Shown piece after piece: positions 11,879 through 22,472 of a stretch of DNA of 64,000 bases. The notes under the pieces are model-generated. The model did no database searches. It saw only the letters and a list, made by a program, of their open reading frames with translations, and was not told the origin of the DNA. The translations under genes were made by a program, and so were the position numbers. The DNA comes from Auanema rhodensis (lineage: Eukaryota; Nematoda; Chromadorea; Rhabditida; Rhabditidae), in NCBI GenBank assembly GCA_964057225.1, contig OZ059895.1, positions 1,488,001 to 1,552,000 of the forward strand. The letters are read 5' to 3'. Numbering within the stretch: the first letter of the stretch is position 1; every line of letters starts with the position of its first letter.

Positions 11879-14686
11879 CAAAATGTTTTTGGAAGCAATG
11901 TTGAGTGTACATGGAAACTCAACATACACTAATGCATCATTTTTCAAACGATCATAACTAATTTTTGTATCAAGCGCTTCTTAATGTAGTATAGTGCATT
12001 CGATGCGGATTTTTAAGCTGCGTCGATCTGTGTTATCAGATTTGCGCTAGCTTAAAAATGCACCGAGATATCAACTGATATAAGTTCACACTTATATCCT
12101 CGATTTTCACCCTGAAGAAATAATTTTTTCGTTGAATAACATTGTCCATCGTCTTTGCCTTGAAAAAAGGAATCTAAAAACATCTACTTTTTGCTAAATT
12201 ATTTTGAAATTTTTCGAAAAAATTTTTGTCAAAATGTTTTTGGAAGCAATGTTGAGTGTACATGGAAACTCAACATACACTAATGCATCATTTTTCAAAC
12301 GATCATAACTAATTTTTGTATCACGCGTTTCTCAATGTAGTATGGTGCATTCGATGCGGATTTTTAAGCTGCGTCGATCTGTAATATCAGATTTGCGCTA
12401 GCTTAAAAATGCACCGAGATATCAACTGATATAAGTTCACACTTATATCCTCGATTTTCACCCTGAAGAATTAATTTTTTCGTTGAATAACATTGTCCAT
12501 CGTCTTTGCCTTGAAAAATGGGATCTAAAAACATCTACTTTTCGCTAAATTATTTTGAAATTTTTCGAAAAAATTTTTGTCAAAATGTTTTTGGAAGCAA
12601 TGTTGAGTGTACATGGAAACTCAACATACACTAATGCATCATTTTTCAAACGATCATAACTAATTTTTGTATCAAGCGTTTTTCAATGTAGTATAGTGCA
12701 TTCGATGCGGATTTTTAAGCTGCGTCGATCTGTGTTATCAGATTTGCGCTAGCTTAAAAATGCACCGAGATATCAACTGATATAAGTTCACACTTATATC
12801 CTCGATTTTCACCCTGAAGAATTAATTTTTTCGTTGAATAACATTGTCTATCGTCTTTGCCTTGAGAAATGGAATCTAAAAACATCTACTTTTTGCTAAA
12901 TTATTTTGAAATTTTTCGAAAAAATTTTTGTCAAAATGTTTTTGGAAGCAATGTTGAGTGTACATGGAAACTCAACATACACTAATGCATCATTTTTCAA
13001 ACGATCATAACTAATTTTTGTATCAAGTGTTTCTCAATGTAGTATAGTGCATTCGATGCGGATTTTTAAGCTGCGTCGATCTGTGTTATCAGATTTGCGC
13101 TAGCTTAAAAATGCACCGAGATATCAACTGTTATAAGTTCACACTTATATCCTCGATTTTCACCCTGAAGAAATAATTTTTTCGTTGAATAACATTGTCC
13201 ATCGTCTTTGCCTTGAAAAAAGGAATCTAAAAACATCTACTTTTTGCTAAATTATTTTGAAATTTTTCGAAAAAATTTTTGTCAAAATGTTTTTGGAAGC
13301 AATGTTGAGTGTACATGGAAACTCAACATACACTAATGCATCATTTTTCAAACGATCATAACTAATTTTTGTATCACGCGTTTCTCAATGTAGTATAGTG
13401 CATTCGATGCGGATTTTTAAGCTGCGTCGATCTGTGTTATCAGATTTGCGCTAGCTTAAAAATGCACCGAGATATCAACTGATATAAGTTCACACTTATA
13501 TCCTCGATTTTCACCCTGAAGAATTAATTTTTTCGTTGAATAACATTGTCCATCGTCTTTGCCTTGAAAAATGGGATCTAAAATCATCTACTTTTCGCTA
13601 AATTATTTTGAAATTTTTCGAAAAAATTTTTGTCAAAATGTTTTTGGAAGCAATGTTGAGTGTACATGGAAACTCAACATACACTAATGCATCATTTTTC
13701 AAACGATCATAACTAATTTTTGTATCAAGCGTTTCTTAATGTAGTATAGTGCATTCGATGCGGATTTTTGAGCTGCGTCGATCTGTGTTATCAGATTTGC
13801 GCTAGCTTAAAAATGCACCGAGATATCAACTGATATAAGTTCACACTTATATCCTCGATTTTCACCCTGAAGAATTAATTTTTTCGTTGAATAACATTGT
13901 CCATCGTCTTTGCCTTGAAAAATGAAATCTAAAAACATCTACTTTTTGCTAAATTATTTTGAAATTTTTCGAAAAAATTTTTGTCAAAATGTTTTTGGAA
14001 GCAATGTTGAGTGTACATGGAAACTCAACATACACTAATGCATCATTTTTCAAACGATCATAACTAATTTTTGTATCAAGCGTTTTTCAATGTAGTATAG
14101 TGCATTCGATGCGGATTTTTAAGCTGCGTCGATCTGTGTTATCAGATTTGCGCTAGCTTAAAAATGCACCGAGATATCAACTGATATAAGTTCACACTTA
14201 TATCCTCGATTTTCACCCTGAAGAATTAATTTTTTCGTTGAATAACATTGTCCATCGTCTTTGCCTTGAAAAATGAAATCTAAAAACATCTACTTTTTGC
14301 TAAATTATTTTGAAATTTTTCGAAAAAATTTTTGTCAAAATGTTTTTGGAAGCAATGTTGAGTGTACATGGAAACTCAACATACACTAATGCATCATTTT
14401 TCAAACGATCATAACTAATTTTTGTATCAAGCGTTTCTTAATGTAGTATAGTGCATTCGATGCGGATTTTTAAGCTGCGTCGATCTGTGTTATTAGATTT
14501 GCGCTAGCTTAAAAATGCACCGAGATATCAACTGATATAAGTTCACACTTATATCCTCGATTTTCACCCTGAAGAAATAATTTTTTCGTTGAATAACATT
14601 GTCCATCGTCTTTGCCTTGAAAAAAGGAATCTAAAAACATCTACTTTTTGCTAAATTATTTTGAAATTTTTCGAAAAAATTTTTGT

Positions 14687-17600
14687 CAAAATGTTTTTGG
14701 AAGCAATGTTGAGTGTACATGGAAACTCAACATACACTAATGCATCATTTTTCAAACGATCATAACTAATTTTTGTATCACGCGTTTCTCAATGTAGTAT
14801 AGTGCATTCGATGCGGATTTTTAAGCTGCGTCGCTCTGTGTTATCAGATTTGCGCTAGCTTAAAAATGCACCGAGATATCAACTGATATAAGTTCACACT
14901 TATATCCTCGATTTTCACCCTGAAGAATTAATTTTTTCGTTGAATAACATTGTCCATCGTCTTTGCCTTGAAAAATGGAATCTAAAAACATCTACTTTCT
15001 GCTAAATTATTTTGAAATTTTTCGAAAAAATTTTTGTCAAAATGTTTTTGGAAGCAATGTTGAGTGTACATGGAAACTCAACATACACTAATGCATCATT
15101 TTTCAAACGATCATAACTAATTTTTGTATCAAGCGCTTCTTAATGTAGTATAGTGCATTCGATGCGGATTTTTAAGCTGCGTCGATCTGTGTTATCAGAT
15201 TTGCGCTAGCTTAAAAATGCACCGAGATATCAACTGATATAAGTTCACACTTATATCCTCGATTTTCACCCTGAAGAAATAATTTTTTCGTTGAATAACA
15301 TCGTCCATCGTCTTTGCCTTGAAAAAAGGAATCTAAAAACATCTACTTTTTGCTAAATTATTTTGAAATTTTTCGAAAAAATTTTTGTCAAAATGTTTTT
15401 GGAAGCAATGTTGAGTGTACATGGAAACTCAACATACACTAATGCATCATTTTTCAAACGATCATAACTAATTTTTGTATCACGCGTTTCTCAATGTAGT
15501 ATGATGCATTCGATGCGGATTTTTAAGCTGCGTCGATCTGTAATATCAGATTTGCGCTAACTTAAAAATGCACCGAGATATCAACTGATATAAGTTCACA
15601 CTTATATCCTCGATTTTCACCCTGAAGAATTAATTTTTTCGTTGAATAACATTGTCCATCGTCTTTGCCTTGAAAAATGGGATCTAAAAACATCTACTTT
15701 TCGCTAAATTATTTTGAAATTTTTCGAAAAAATTTTTGTCAAAATGTTTTTGGAAGCAATGTTGAGTGTACATGGAAACTCAACATACACTAATGCATCA
15801 TTTTTCAAACGATCATAACTAATTTTTGTATCAAGCGTTTCTTAATGTAGTATAGTGCATTCGATGCGGATTTTTAAGCTGCGTCGATCTGTGTTATCAG
15901 ATTTGCGCTAGCTTAAAAATGCACCGAGATATCAACTGATATAAGTTCACACTTATATCCTCGATTTTCACCCTGAAGAAATAATTTTTTCGTTGAATAA
16001 CATTGTCCATCGTCTTTGCCTTGAAAAAAGGAATCTAAAAACATCTACTTTTTGCTAAATTATTTTGAAATTTTTCGAAAAAATTTTTGTCAAAATGTTT
16101 TTGGAAGCAATGTTGAGTGTACATGGAAACTCAACATACACTAATGCATCATTTTTCAAACGATCATAACTAATTTTTGTATCACGCGTTTCTCAATGTA
16201 GTATAGTGCATTCGATGCGGATTTTTAAGCTGCGTCGATCTGTGTTATCAGATTTGCGCTAGCTTAAAAATGCACCGAGATATCAACTGATATAAGTTCA
16301 CACTTATATCCTCGATTTTCACCCTGAAGAAATAATTTTTTCGTTGAATAACATTGTCCATCGTCTTTGCCTTGAAAAAAGGAATCTAAAAACATCTACT
16401 TTTTGCTAAATTATTTTGAAATTTTTCGAAAAAATTTTTGTCAAAATGTTTTTGGAAGCAATGTTGAGTGTACATGGAAACTCAACATACACTAATGCAT
16501 CATTTTTCAAACGATCATAACTAATTTTTGTATCACGCGTTTCTCAATGTAGTATAGTGCATTCGATGCGGATTTTTAAGCTGCGTCGATCTGTAATATC
16601 AGATTTGCGCTAGCTTAAAAATGCACCGAGATATCAACTGATATAAGTTCACACTTATATCCTCGATTTTCACCCTGAAGAATTAATTTTTTCGTTGAAT
16701 AACATTGTCCATCGTCTTTGCCTTGAAAAATGGAATCTAAAAACATCTACTTTCTGCTAAATTATTTTGAAATTTTTCGAAAAAATTTTTGTCAAAATGT
16801 TTTTGGAAGCAATGTTGAGTGTACATGGAAACTCAACATACACTAATGCATCATTTTTCAAACGATCATAACTAATTTTTGTATCAAGCGCTTCTTAATG
16901 TAGTATAGTGCATTCGATGCGGATTTTTAAGCTGCGTCGATCTGTGTTATCAGATTTGCGCTAGCTTAAAAATGCACCGAGATATCAACTGATATAAGTT
17001 CACACTTATATCCTCGATTTTCACCCTGAAGAAATAATTTTTTCGTTGAATAACATCGTCCATCGTCTTTGCCTTGAAAAAAGGAATCTAAAAACATCTA
17101 CTTTTTGCTAAATTATTTTGAAATTTTTCGAAAAAATTTTTGTCAAAATGTTTTTGGAAGCAATGTTGAGTGTACATGGAAACTCAACATACACTAATGC
17201 ATCATTTTTCAAACGATCATAACTAATTTTTGTATCACGCGTTTCTCAATGTAGTATAGTGCATTCGATGCGGATTTTTAAGCTGCGTCGATCTGTAATA
17301 TCAGATTTGCGCTAGCTTAAAAATGCACCGAGATATCAACTGATATAAGTTCACACTTATATCCTCGATTTTCACCCTGAAGAATTAATTTTTTCGTTGA
17401 ATAACATTGTCCATCGTCTTTGCCTTGAAAAATGGAATCTAAAAACATCTACTTTCTGCTAAATTATTTTGAAATTTTTCGAAAAAATTTTTGTCAAAAT
17501 GTTTTTGGAAGCAATGTTGAGTGTACATGGAAACTCAACATACACTAATGCATCATTTTTCAAACGATCATAACTAATTTTTGTATCAAGCGCTTCTTAA

Positions 17601-20600
17601 TGTAGTATAGTGCATTCGATGCGGATTTTTAAGCTGCGTCGATCTGTGTTATCAGATTTGCGCTAGCTTAAAAATGCACCGAGATATCAACTGATATAAG
17701 TTCACACTTATATCCTCGATTTTCACCCTGAAGAAATAATTTTTTCGTTGAATAACATCGTCCATCGTCTTTGCCTTGAAAAAAGGAATCTAAAAACATC
17801 TACTTTTTGCTAAATTATTTTGAAATTTTTCGAAAAAATTTTTGTCAAAATGTTTTTGGAAGCAATGTTGAGTGTACATGGAAACTCAACATACACTAAT
17901 GCATCATTTTTCAAACGATCATAACTAATTTTTGTATCACGCGTTTCTCAATGTAGTATGGTGCATTCGATGCGGATTTTTAAGCTGCGTCGATCTGTAA
18001 TATCAGATTTGCGCTAGCTTAAAAATGCACCGAGATATCAACTGATATAAGTTCACACTTATATCCTCGATTTTCACCCTGAAGAATTAATTTTTTCGTT
18101 GAATAACATCGTCCATCGTCTTTGCCTTGAAAAAAGGAATCTAAAAACATCTACTTTTTGCTAAATTATTTTGAAATTTTTCGAAAAAATTTTTGTCAAA
18201 ATGTTTTTGGAAGCAATGTTGAGTGTACATGGAAACTCAACATACACTAATGCATCATTTTTCAAACGATCATAACTAATTTTTGTATCACGCGTTTCTC
18301 AATGTAGTATGGTGCATTCGATGCGGATTTTTAAGCTGCGTCGATCTGTAATATCAGATTTGCGCTAGCTTAAAAATGCACCGAGATATCAACTGATATA
18401 AGTTCACACTTATATCCTCGATTTTCACCCTGAAGAATTAATTTTTTAGTTGAATAACATTGTCCATCGTCTTTGCCTTGAAAAATGGGATCTAAAAACA
18501 TCTACTTTTCGCTAAATTATTTTGAAATTTTTCGAAAAAATTTTTGTCAAAATGTTTTTGGAAGCAATGTTGAGTGTACATGGAAACTCAACATACACTA
18601 ATGCATCATTTTTCAAACGATCATAACTAATTTTTGTATCAAGCGTTTTTCAATGTAGTATAGTGCATTCGATGCGGATTTTTAAGCTGCGTCGATCTGT
18701 GTTATCAGATTTGCGCTAGCTTAAAAATGCACCGAGATATCAACTGATATAAGTTCACACTTATATCCTCGATTTTCACCCTGAAGAATTAATTTTTTCG
18801 TTGAATAACATTGTCTATCGTCTTTGCCTTGAGAAATGGAATTTAAAAACATCTACTTTTTGCTAAATTATTTTGAAATTTTTCGAAAAAATTTTTGTCA
18901 AAATGTTTTTGGAAGCAATGTTGAGTGTACATGGAAACTCAACATACACTAATGCATCATTTTTCAAACGATCATAACTAATTTTTGTATCAAGCGTTTC
19001 TTAATGTAGTATAGTGCATTCGATGCGGATTTTTGAGCTGCGTCGATCTGTGTTATCAGATTTGCGCTAGCTTAAAAATGCACCGAGATATCAACTGATA
19101 TAAGTTCACACTTATATCCTCGATTTTCACCCTGAAGAAATAATTTTTTCGTTGAATAACATTGTCCATCGTCTTTGCCTTGAGAAAAGGAATCTAAAAA
19201 CATCTACTTTTTGCTAAATTATTTTGAAATTTTTCGAAAAAATTTTTGTCAAAATGTTTTTGGAAGCAATGTTGAGTGTACATGGAAACTCAACATACAC
19301 TAATGCATCATTTTTCAAACGATCATAACTAATTTTTGTATCAAGCGCTTCTTAATGTAGTATAGTGCATTCGATGCGGATTTTTAAGCTGCGTCGATCT
19401 GTGTTATCAGATTTGCGCTAGCTTAAAAATGCACCGAGATATCAACTGATATAAGTTCACACTTATATCCTCGATTTTCACCCTGAAGAAATAATTTTTT
19501 CGTTGAATAACATTGTCCATCGTCTTTGCCTTGAAAAAAGGAATCTAAAAACATCTACTTTTTGCTAAATTATTTTGAAATTTTTCGAAAAAATTTTTGT
19601 CAAAATGTTTTTGGAAGCAATGTTGAGTGTACATGGAAACTCAACATACACTAATGCATCATTTTTCAAACGATCATAACTAATTTTTGTATCACGCGTT
19701 TCTCAATGTAGTATGGTGCATTCGATGCGGATTTTTAAGCTGCGTCGATCTGTAATATCAGATTTGCGCTAGCTTAAAAATGCACCGAGATATCAACTGA
19801 TATAAGTTCACACTTATATCCTCGATTTTCACCCTGAAGAATTAATTTTTTCGTTGAATAACATTGTCCATCGTCTTTGCCTTGAAAAATGGGATCTAAA
19901 AACATCTACTTTTCGCTAAATTATTTTGAAATTTTTCGAAAAAATTTTTGTCAAAATGTTTTTGGAAGCAATGTTGAGTGTACATGGAAACTCAACATAC
20001 ACTAATGCATCATTTTTCAAACGATCATAACTAATTTTTGTATCAAGTGTTTTTCAATGTAGTATAGTGCATTCGATGCGGATTTTTAAGCTGCGTCGAT
20101 CTGTGTTATCAGATTTGCGCTAGCTTAAAAATGCACCGAGATATCAACTGATATAAGTTCACACTTATATCCTCGATTTTCACCCTGAAGAAATAATTTT
20201 TTCGTTGAATAACATTGTCCATCGTCTTTGCCTTGAAAAAAGGAATCTAAAAACATCTACTTTTTGCTAAATTATTTTGAAATTTTTCGAAAAAATTTTT
20301 GTCAAAATGTTTTTGGAAGCAATGTTGAGTGTACATGGAAACTCAACATACACTAATGCATCATTTTTCAAACGATCATAACTAATTTTTGTATCACGCG
20401 TTTCTCAATGTAGTATAGTGCATTCGATGCGGATTTTTAAGCTGCGTCGCTCTGTGTTATCAGATTTGCGCTAGCTTAAAAATGCACCGAGATATCAACT
20501 GATATAAGTTCACACTTATATCCTCGATTTTCACCCTGAAGAATTAATTTTTTCGTTGAATAACATTGTCTATCGTCTTTGCTTTGAAAAATGGAATCTA

Positions 20601-20690
20601 AAAACATCTACTTTTTGCTAAATTATTTTGAAATTTTTCGAAAAAATTTTTGTCAAAATGTTTTTGGAAGCAATGTTGAGTTTACATGGA
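14687..20690. repeat. Mixed type-A satellite zone including a 702-bp dimer repeat
   Basis: Monomers remain 351 bp but the 1404-bp rhythm is broken. A two-monomer unit is repeated at 16442-17143 and 17144-17845: a cacgcg/gtaatat/tttctgc monomer followed by a caagcgcttc/acatcgtcc monomer. The tatgg-type marker appears on adjacent monomers near 17959 and 18310, then again near 19712. No ORF or foreign sequence is seen. This looks like rearranged HOR material. Confidence 0.7.
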
Positions 20691-21395
20691 AACTCAACAT
20701 ACACTAATGCATCATTTTTCAAACGATCATAACTAATTTTTGTATTGAGCGTTTCTCAATGTAGTATAGTGCATTCGATGCCGATTTTTAAGCTGCGTCG
20801 ATCTGTGTTATCAGATTTGCGCTAGCTTAAAAATGCACCGAGATATCAACTGATATAAGTTCACACTTATATCCTCGATTTTCATCCTGAAGAATTAATT
20901 TTTTCGTTGAATAACATTGTCCATCGTCTTTGCCTTGAAAAAAAGAATCTAAAAACATCTACTTTTTGCTAAATTATTTTGAAATTTTTCGAAAAAATTT
21001 TTGTCAAAATGTTTTTGGAAGCAATGTTGAGTGTACATGGAAACTCAACATACACTAATGCATCATTTTTCAAACGATCATAACTAATTTTTGTATTAAG
21101 CGTTTCTCAATGTAGTATAGTGCATTCGATGCCGATTTTTAAGCTGCGTCGATCTGTGTTATCAGATTTGCGCTAGCTTAAAAATGCACCGAGATATCAA
21201 CTGATATAAGTTCACACTTATATCCTCGATTTTCACCCTGAAGAATTAATTTTTTCGTTGAATAACATTGTCTATCGTCTTTGCCTTGAAAAATGGAATC
21301 TAAAAACATCTACTTTTTGCTAAATTATTTTGAAATTTTTCGAAAAAATTTTTGTCAAAATGTTTTTGGAAGCAATGTTGAGTGTACATGGAAAC
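20691..21395. repeat. Transition from type A to type B monomers
   Basis: At about 20743 the variable block changes from gtatca to gtattgagcg, and at about 21093 to gtattaagcg, the form that dominates everything to the right. The gatgccgattt variant also first appears here (about 20778). The switch lies within the two monomers left of the LTR insertion. Monomer phase and length do not change across it. Confidence 0.75.
21392..21395. other. Left target-site duplication AAAC
   Basis: The satellite reads ...acatggAAAC up to the LTR, and AAAC recurs at 21775-21778 directly after it, continuing tcaacatac as in an uninterrupted monomer. Removing the LTR and one AAAC restores an exact 351-bp monomer (21356-21395 plus 21779-22089). 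This fixes the LTR boundaries and the 4-bp duplication. Confidence 0.85.
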
Positions 21396-21774
21396 AATCA
21401 AAGAACGAAAAATAAAAAGAGAAAGATTTATTAAAAAAAAACAAAAAAAAATACAAAAAAATTCAAGAGAAAATTCCAAACTGAAAAAAATATAAAAAAA
21501 TTCCTTATCACAATAATTTTAGGACAAAAACAACTAAATATTGTTTTAATCAGATTACGGTAGTTGATTATCAACAGTTCACTGTTTACCAACAATCTCT
21601 AAATGGAGCGCGATTACTATGGATTGTTTTATCAATGGGTCATTTTATTCAAATTATTCATTTTATTTAATTTTTTGATGAATAATTGTTATCTTAATAT
21701 TTTATATAAATTATATTATATATTTATCTTCATTTATACTATTCATTTTAGTATCTATAGCCATATTCTTGACA
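21396..21774 (-). mobile_element. Solo LTR (379 bp) of an LTR retroelement inserted in the satellite
   Basis: This block is identical to the LTR at 24914-25291 except for one extra A in an A-run near 21433-21441. Read on the minus strand, it begins TGTCAAGAATATGG and ends CGTTCTTTGATT, so it has the usual TG start but not a CA end. Both flanks are satellite with AAAC duplications, and no internal retroelement sequence or polypurine tract touches either side. That is the form left by recombination between two LTRs. Internal signals in minus orientation are an AT-rich TATA-like run (about 21693-21728), a TTTTTTTCAG acceptor-like site (21481-21490) and AATAAA (21427-21432). The A/T-rich short reading frame across it is not considered a gene. 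Confidence 0.88.
21573..21586. repeat. Palindrome AACAGTTCACTGTT in the left LTR
   Basis: The 6-bp arms AACAGT and ACTGTT flank a TC centre. A near-palindrome, GTTGATTATCAAC, overlaps its left side at 21563-21575. The pair recurs in the second LTR with its AACAGT core at 25090-25103. It may be a short RNA hairpin in the element transcript or a protein-binding dyad; neither is shown. Confidence 0.6.
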
Positions 21775-22115
21775 AAACTCAACATACACTAATGCATCAT
21801 TTTTCAAACGATCATAACTAATTTTTGTATTAAGCGTTTCTCAATGTAGTATAGTGCATTCGATGCCGATTTTTAAGCTGCGTCGATCTGTGTTATCAGA
21901 TTTGCGCTAGCTTAAAAATGCACCGAGATATCAACTGATATAAGTTCACACTTATATCCTCGATTTTCACCCTGAAGAATTAATTTTTTCGTTGAATAAC
22001 ATTGTCTATCGTCTTTGCTTTGAAAAATGGAATCTAAAAACATCTACTTTTTGCTAAATTATTTTGAAATTTTTCGAAAAAATTTTTGTCAAAATGTTTT
22101 TGGAAGCAATGTTGA
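21775..22115. repeat. Satellite monomer remnant between the two LTR-bearing pieces
   Basis: It resumes with AAAC then tcaacatac and runs in correct satellite phase to gcaatgttga, where the expected gtgtacatgg is replaced by retroelement sequence at 22116. It is identical to the monomer after the right LTR (25292-25632), including the less common gctttg and gatgccg variants. It is the distal part of the monomer split by the solo LTR. Confidence 0.92.
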
Positions 22116-22175
22116 ACAATAAAAATAAACATTTACAACATACATGAGAAAATTTAAATTTCAACAAGAAATTAG
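22116..22175 (-). other. Residual A/T-rich element sequence after the extended frame
   Basis: These 60 bp lie between the TAA that closes the continued frame (22176-22178) and the satellite junction. They contain no recognisable polypurine tract, no LTR sequence and no AATAAA on the minus strand. They mark the point where the retroelement is cut off. Confidence 0.6.
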
Positions 22176-22472
22176 TTATGGTGCTGTTTTTTTAAACTGT
22201 TGTTGAGGCTTATGGGTTTTGTGCATCTCATTCAGTGCAGTCAGCTTTTCAGTCCAATTCTCGGACTCCCATTTACCGACAATCTCTCCTTTCTTTATCG
22301 TGGTTGGCTGGCATGTCATGTTAGCCACAATCACTGTAGTGGAACTATTGGTGTCCACTTTACATATTCCCGTGGGTATATCACTCCTATGGGATACCAG
22401 TAAGCTATCTTTCTGCTCGTCACATGAGATTTGTAGCGTTCTACTTTTATTCGCAGGTATATAAACTCTCTG
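22176..22472 (-). pseudogene. In-frame continuation of gag-protease beyond a TGA stop (98 codons)
   Basis: Immediately after the TGA at 22475-22473 the same frame stays open for 98 codons to a TAA at 22178-22176. The translated segment starts QRVYIPANKS, contains TVIVANMTCQPTTIKKGEIV and ends in a lysine/glutamine-rich tail. This pattern (a proline-containing entry, a beta-rich stretch and a KGxxVG-like turn) resembles the linker that follows the protease in Ty3/gypsy polyproteins, just before reverse transcriptase. It therefore belongs to the same protein family product, separated either by a nonsense mutation or by a programmed stop. The stop context is TGA followed by C, a comparatively leaky context in eukaryotes. 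No start codon of its own is convincing. Confidence 0.65.

Larger units (their letters stand above)
8425..14686. repeat. Higher-order repeat block with about 3.1-kb period and 323-bp monomers
   Basis: Two copies of a larger unit are each headed by a shortened 323-bp monomer, starting at 8425 and 11556 (3131 bp apart, equal to eight normal monomers plus one short one). The tatgg marker follows the same spacing (about 9210 and 12341). Later markers, for example atgggatctaaaatcatc at 9738 and 13571, are 3833 bp apart, so the second unit has two additional monomers relative to the first. The block therefore shows unit-length variation within the HOR. Confidence 0.8.
1..21395. repeat. 351-bp satellite array, left domain (type A monomers)
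   Basis: This is a head-to-tail tandem array with monomer phase points (CAAAATG) at 1, 352, 703, 1054, 1405, 1756, 2107 and onward at exact 351-bp spacing. The distance from 1 to the last phase point, 21356, equals 61 monomers less 56 bp, and the 56 bp are accounted for by two 323-bp monomers. Most copies carry gtatcacgcg or gtatcaagcg at monomer positions 88-97, unlike the right array. Variation clusters at monomer positions about 88-115, 145-150, 260-285 and 300-330; the rest is nearly invariant. I see no reading frame above background. The array is non-coding satellite, possibly centromeric or heterochromatic, but location cannot be read from sequence alone. Confidence 0.98.

Noticed and set aside
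21603-21821. 72-codon plus-strand reading frame in the solo LTR, running into satellite
   Set aside because: It is A/T-rich hydrophobic translation of LTR sequence antisense to the element, and its last codons are satellite. The identical frame at 25120-25338 exists only because the block is duplicated. No family resemblance.
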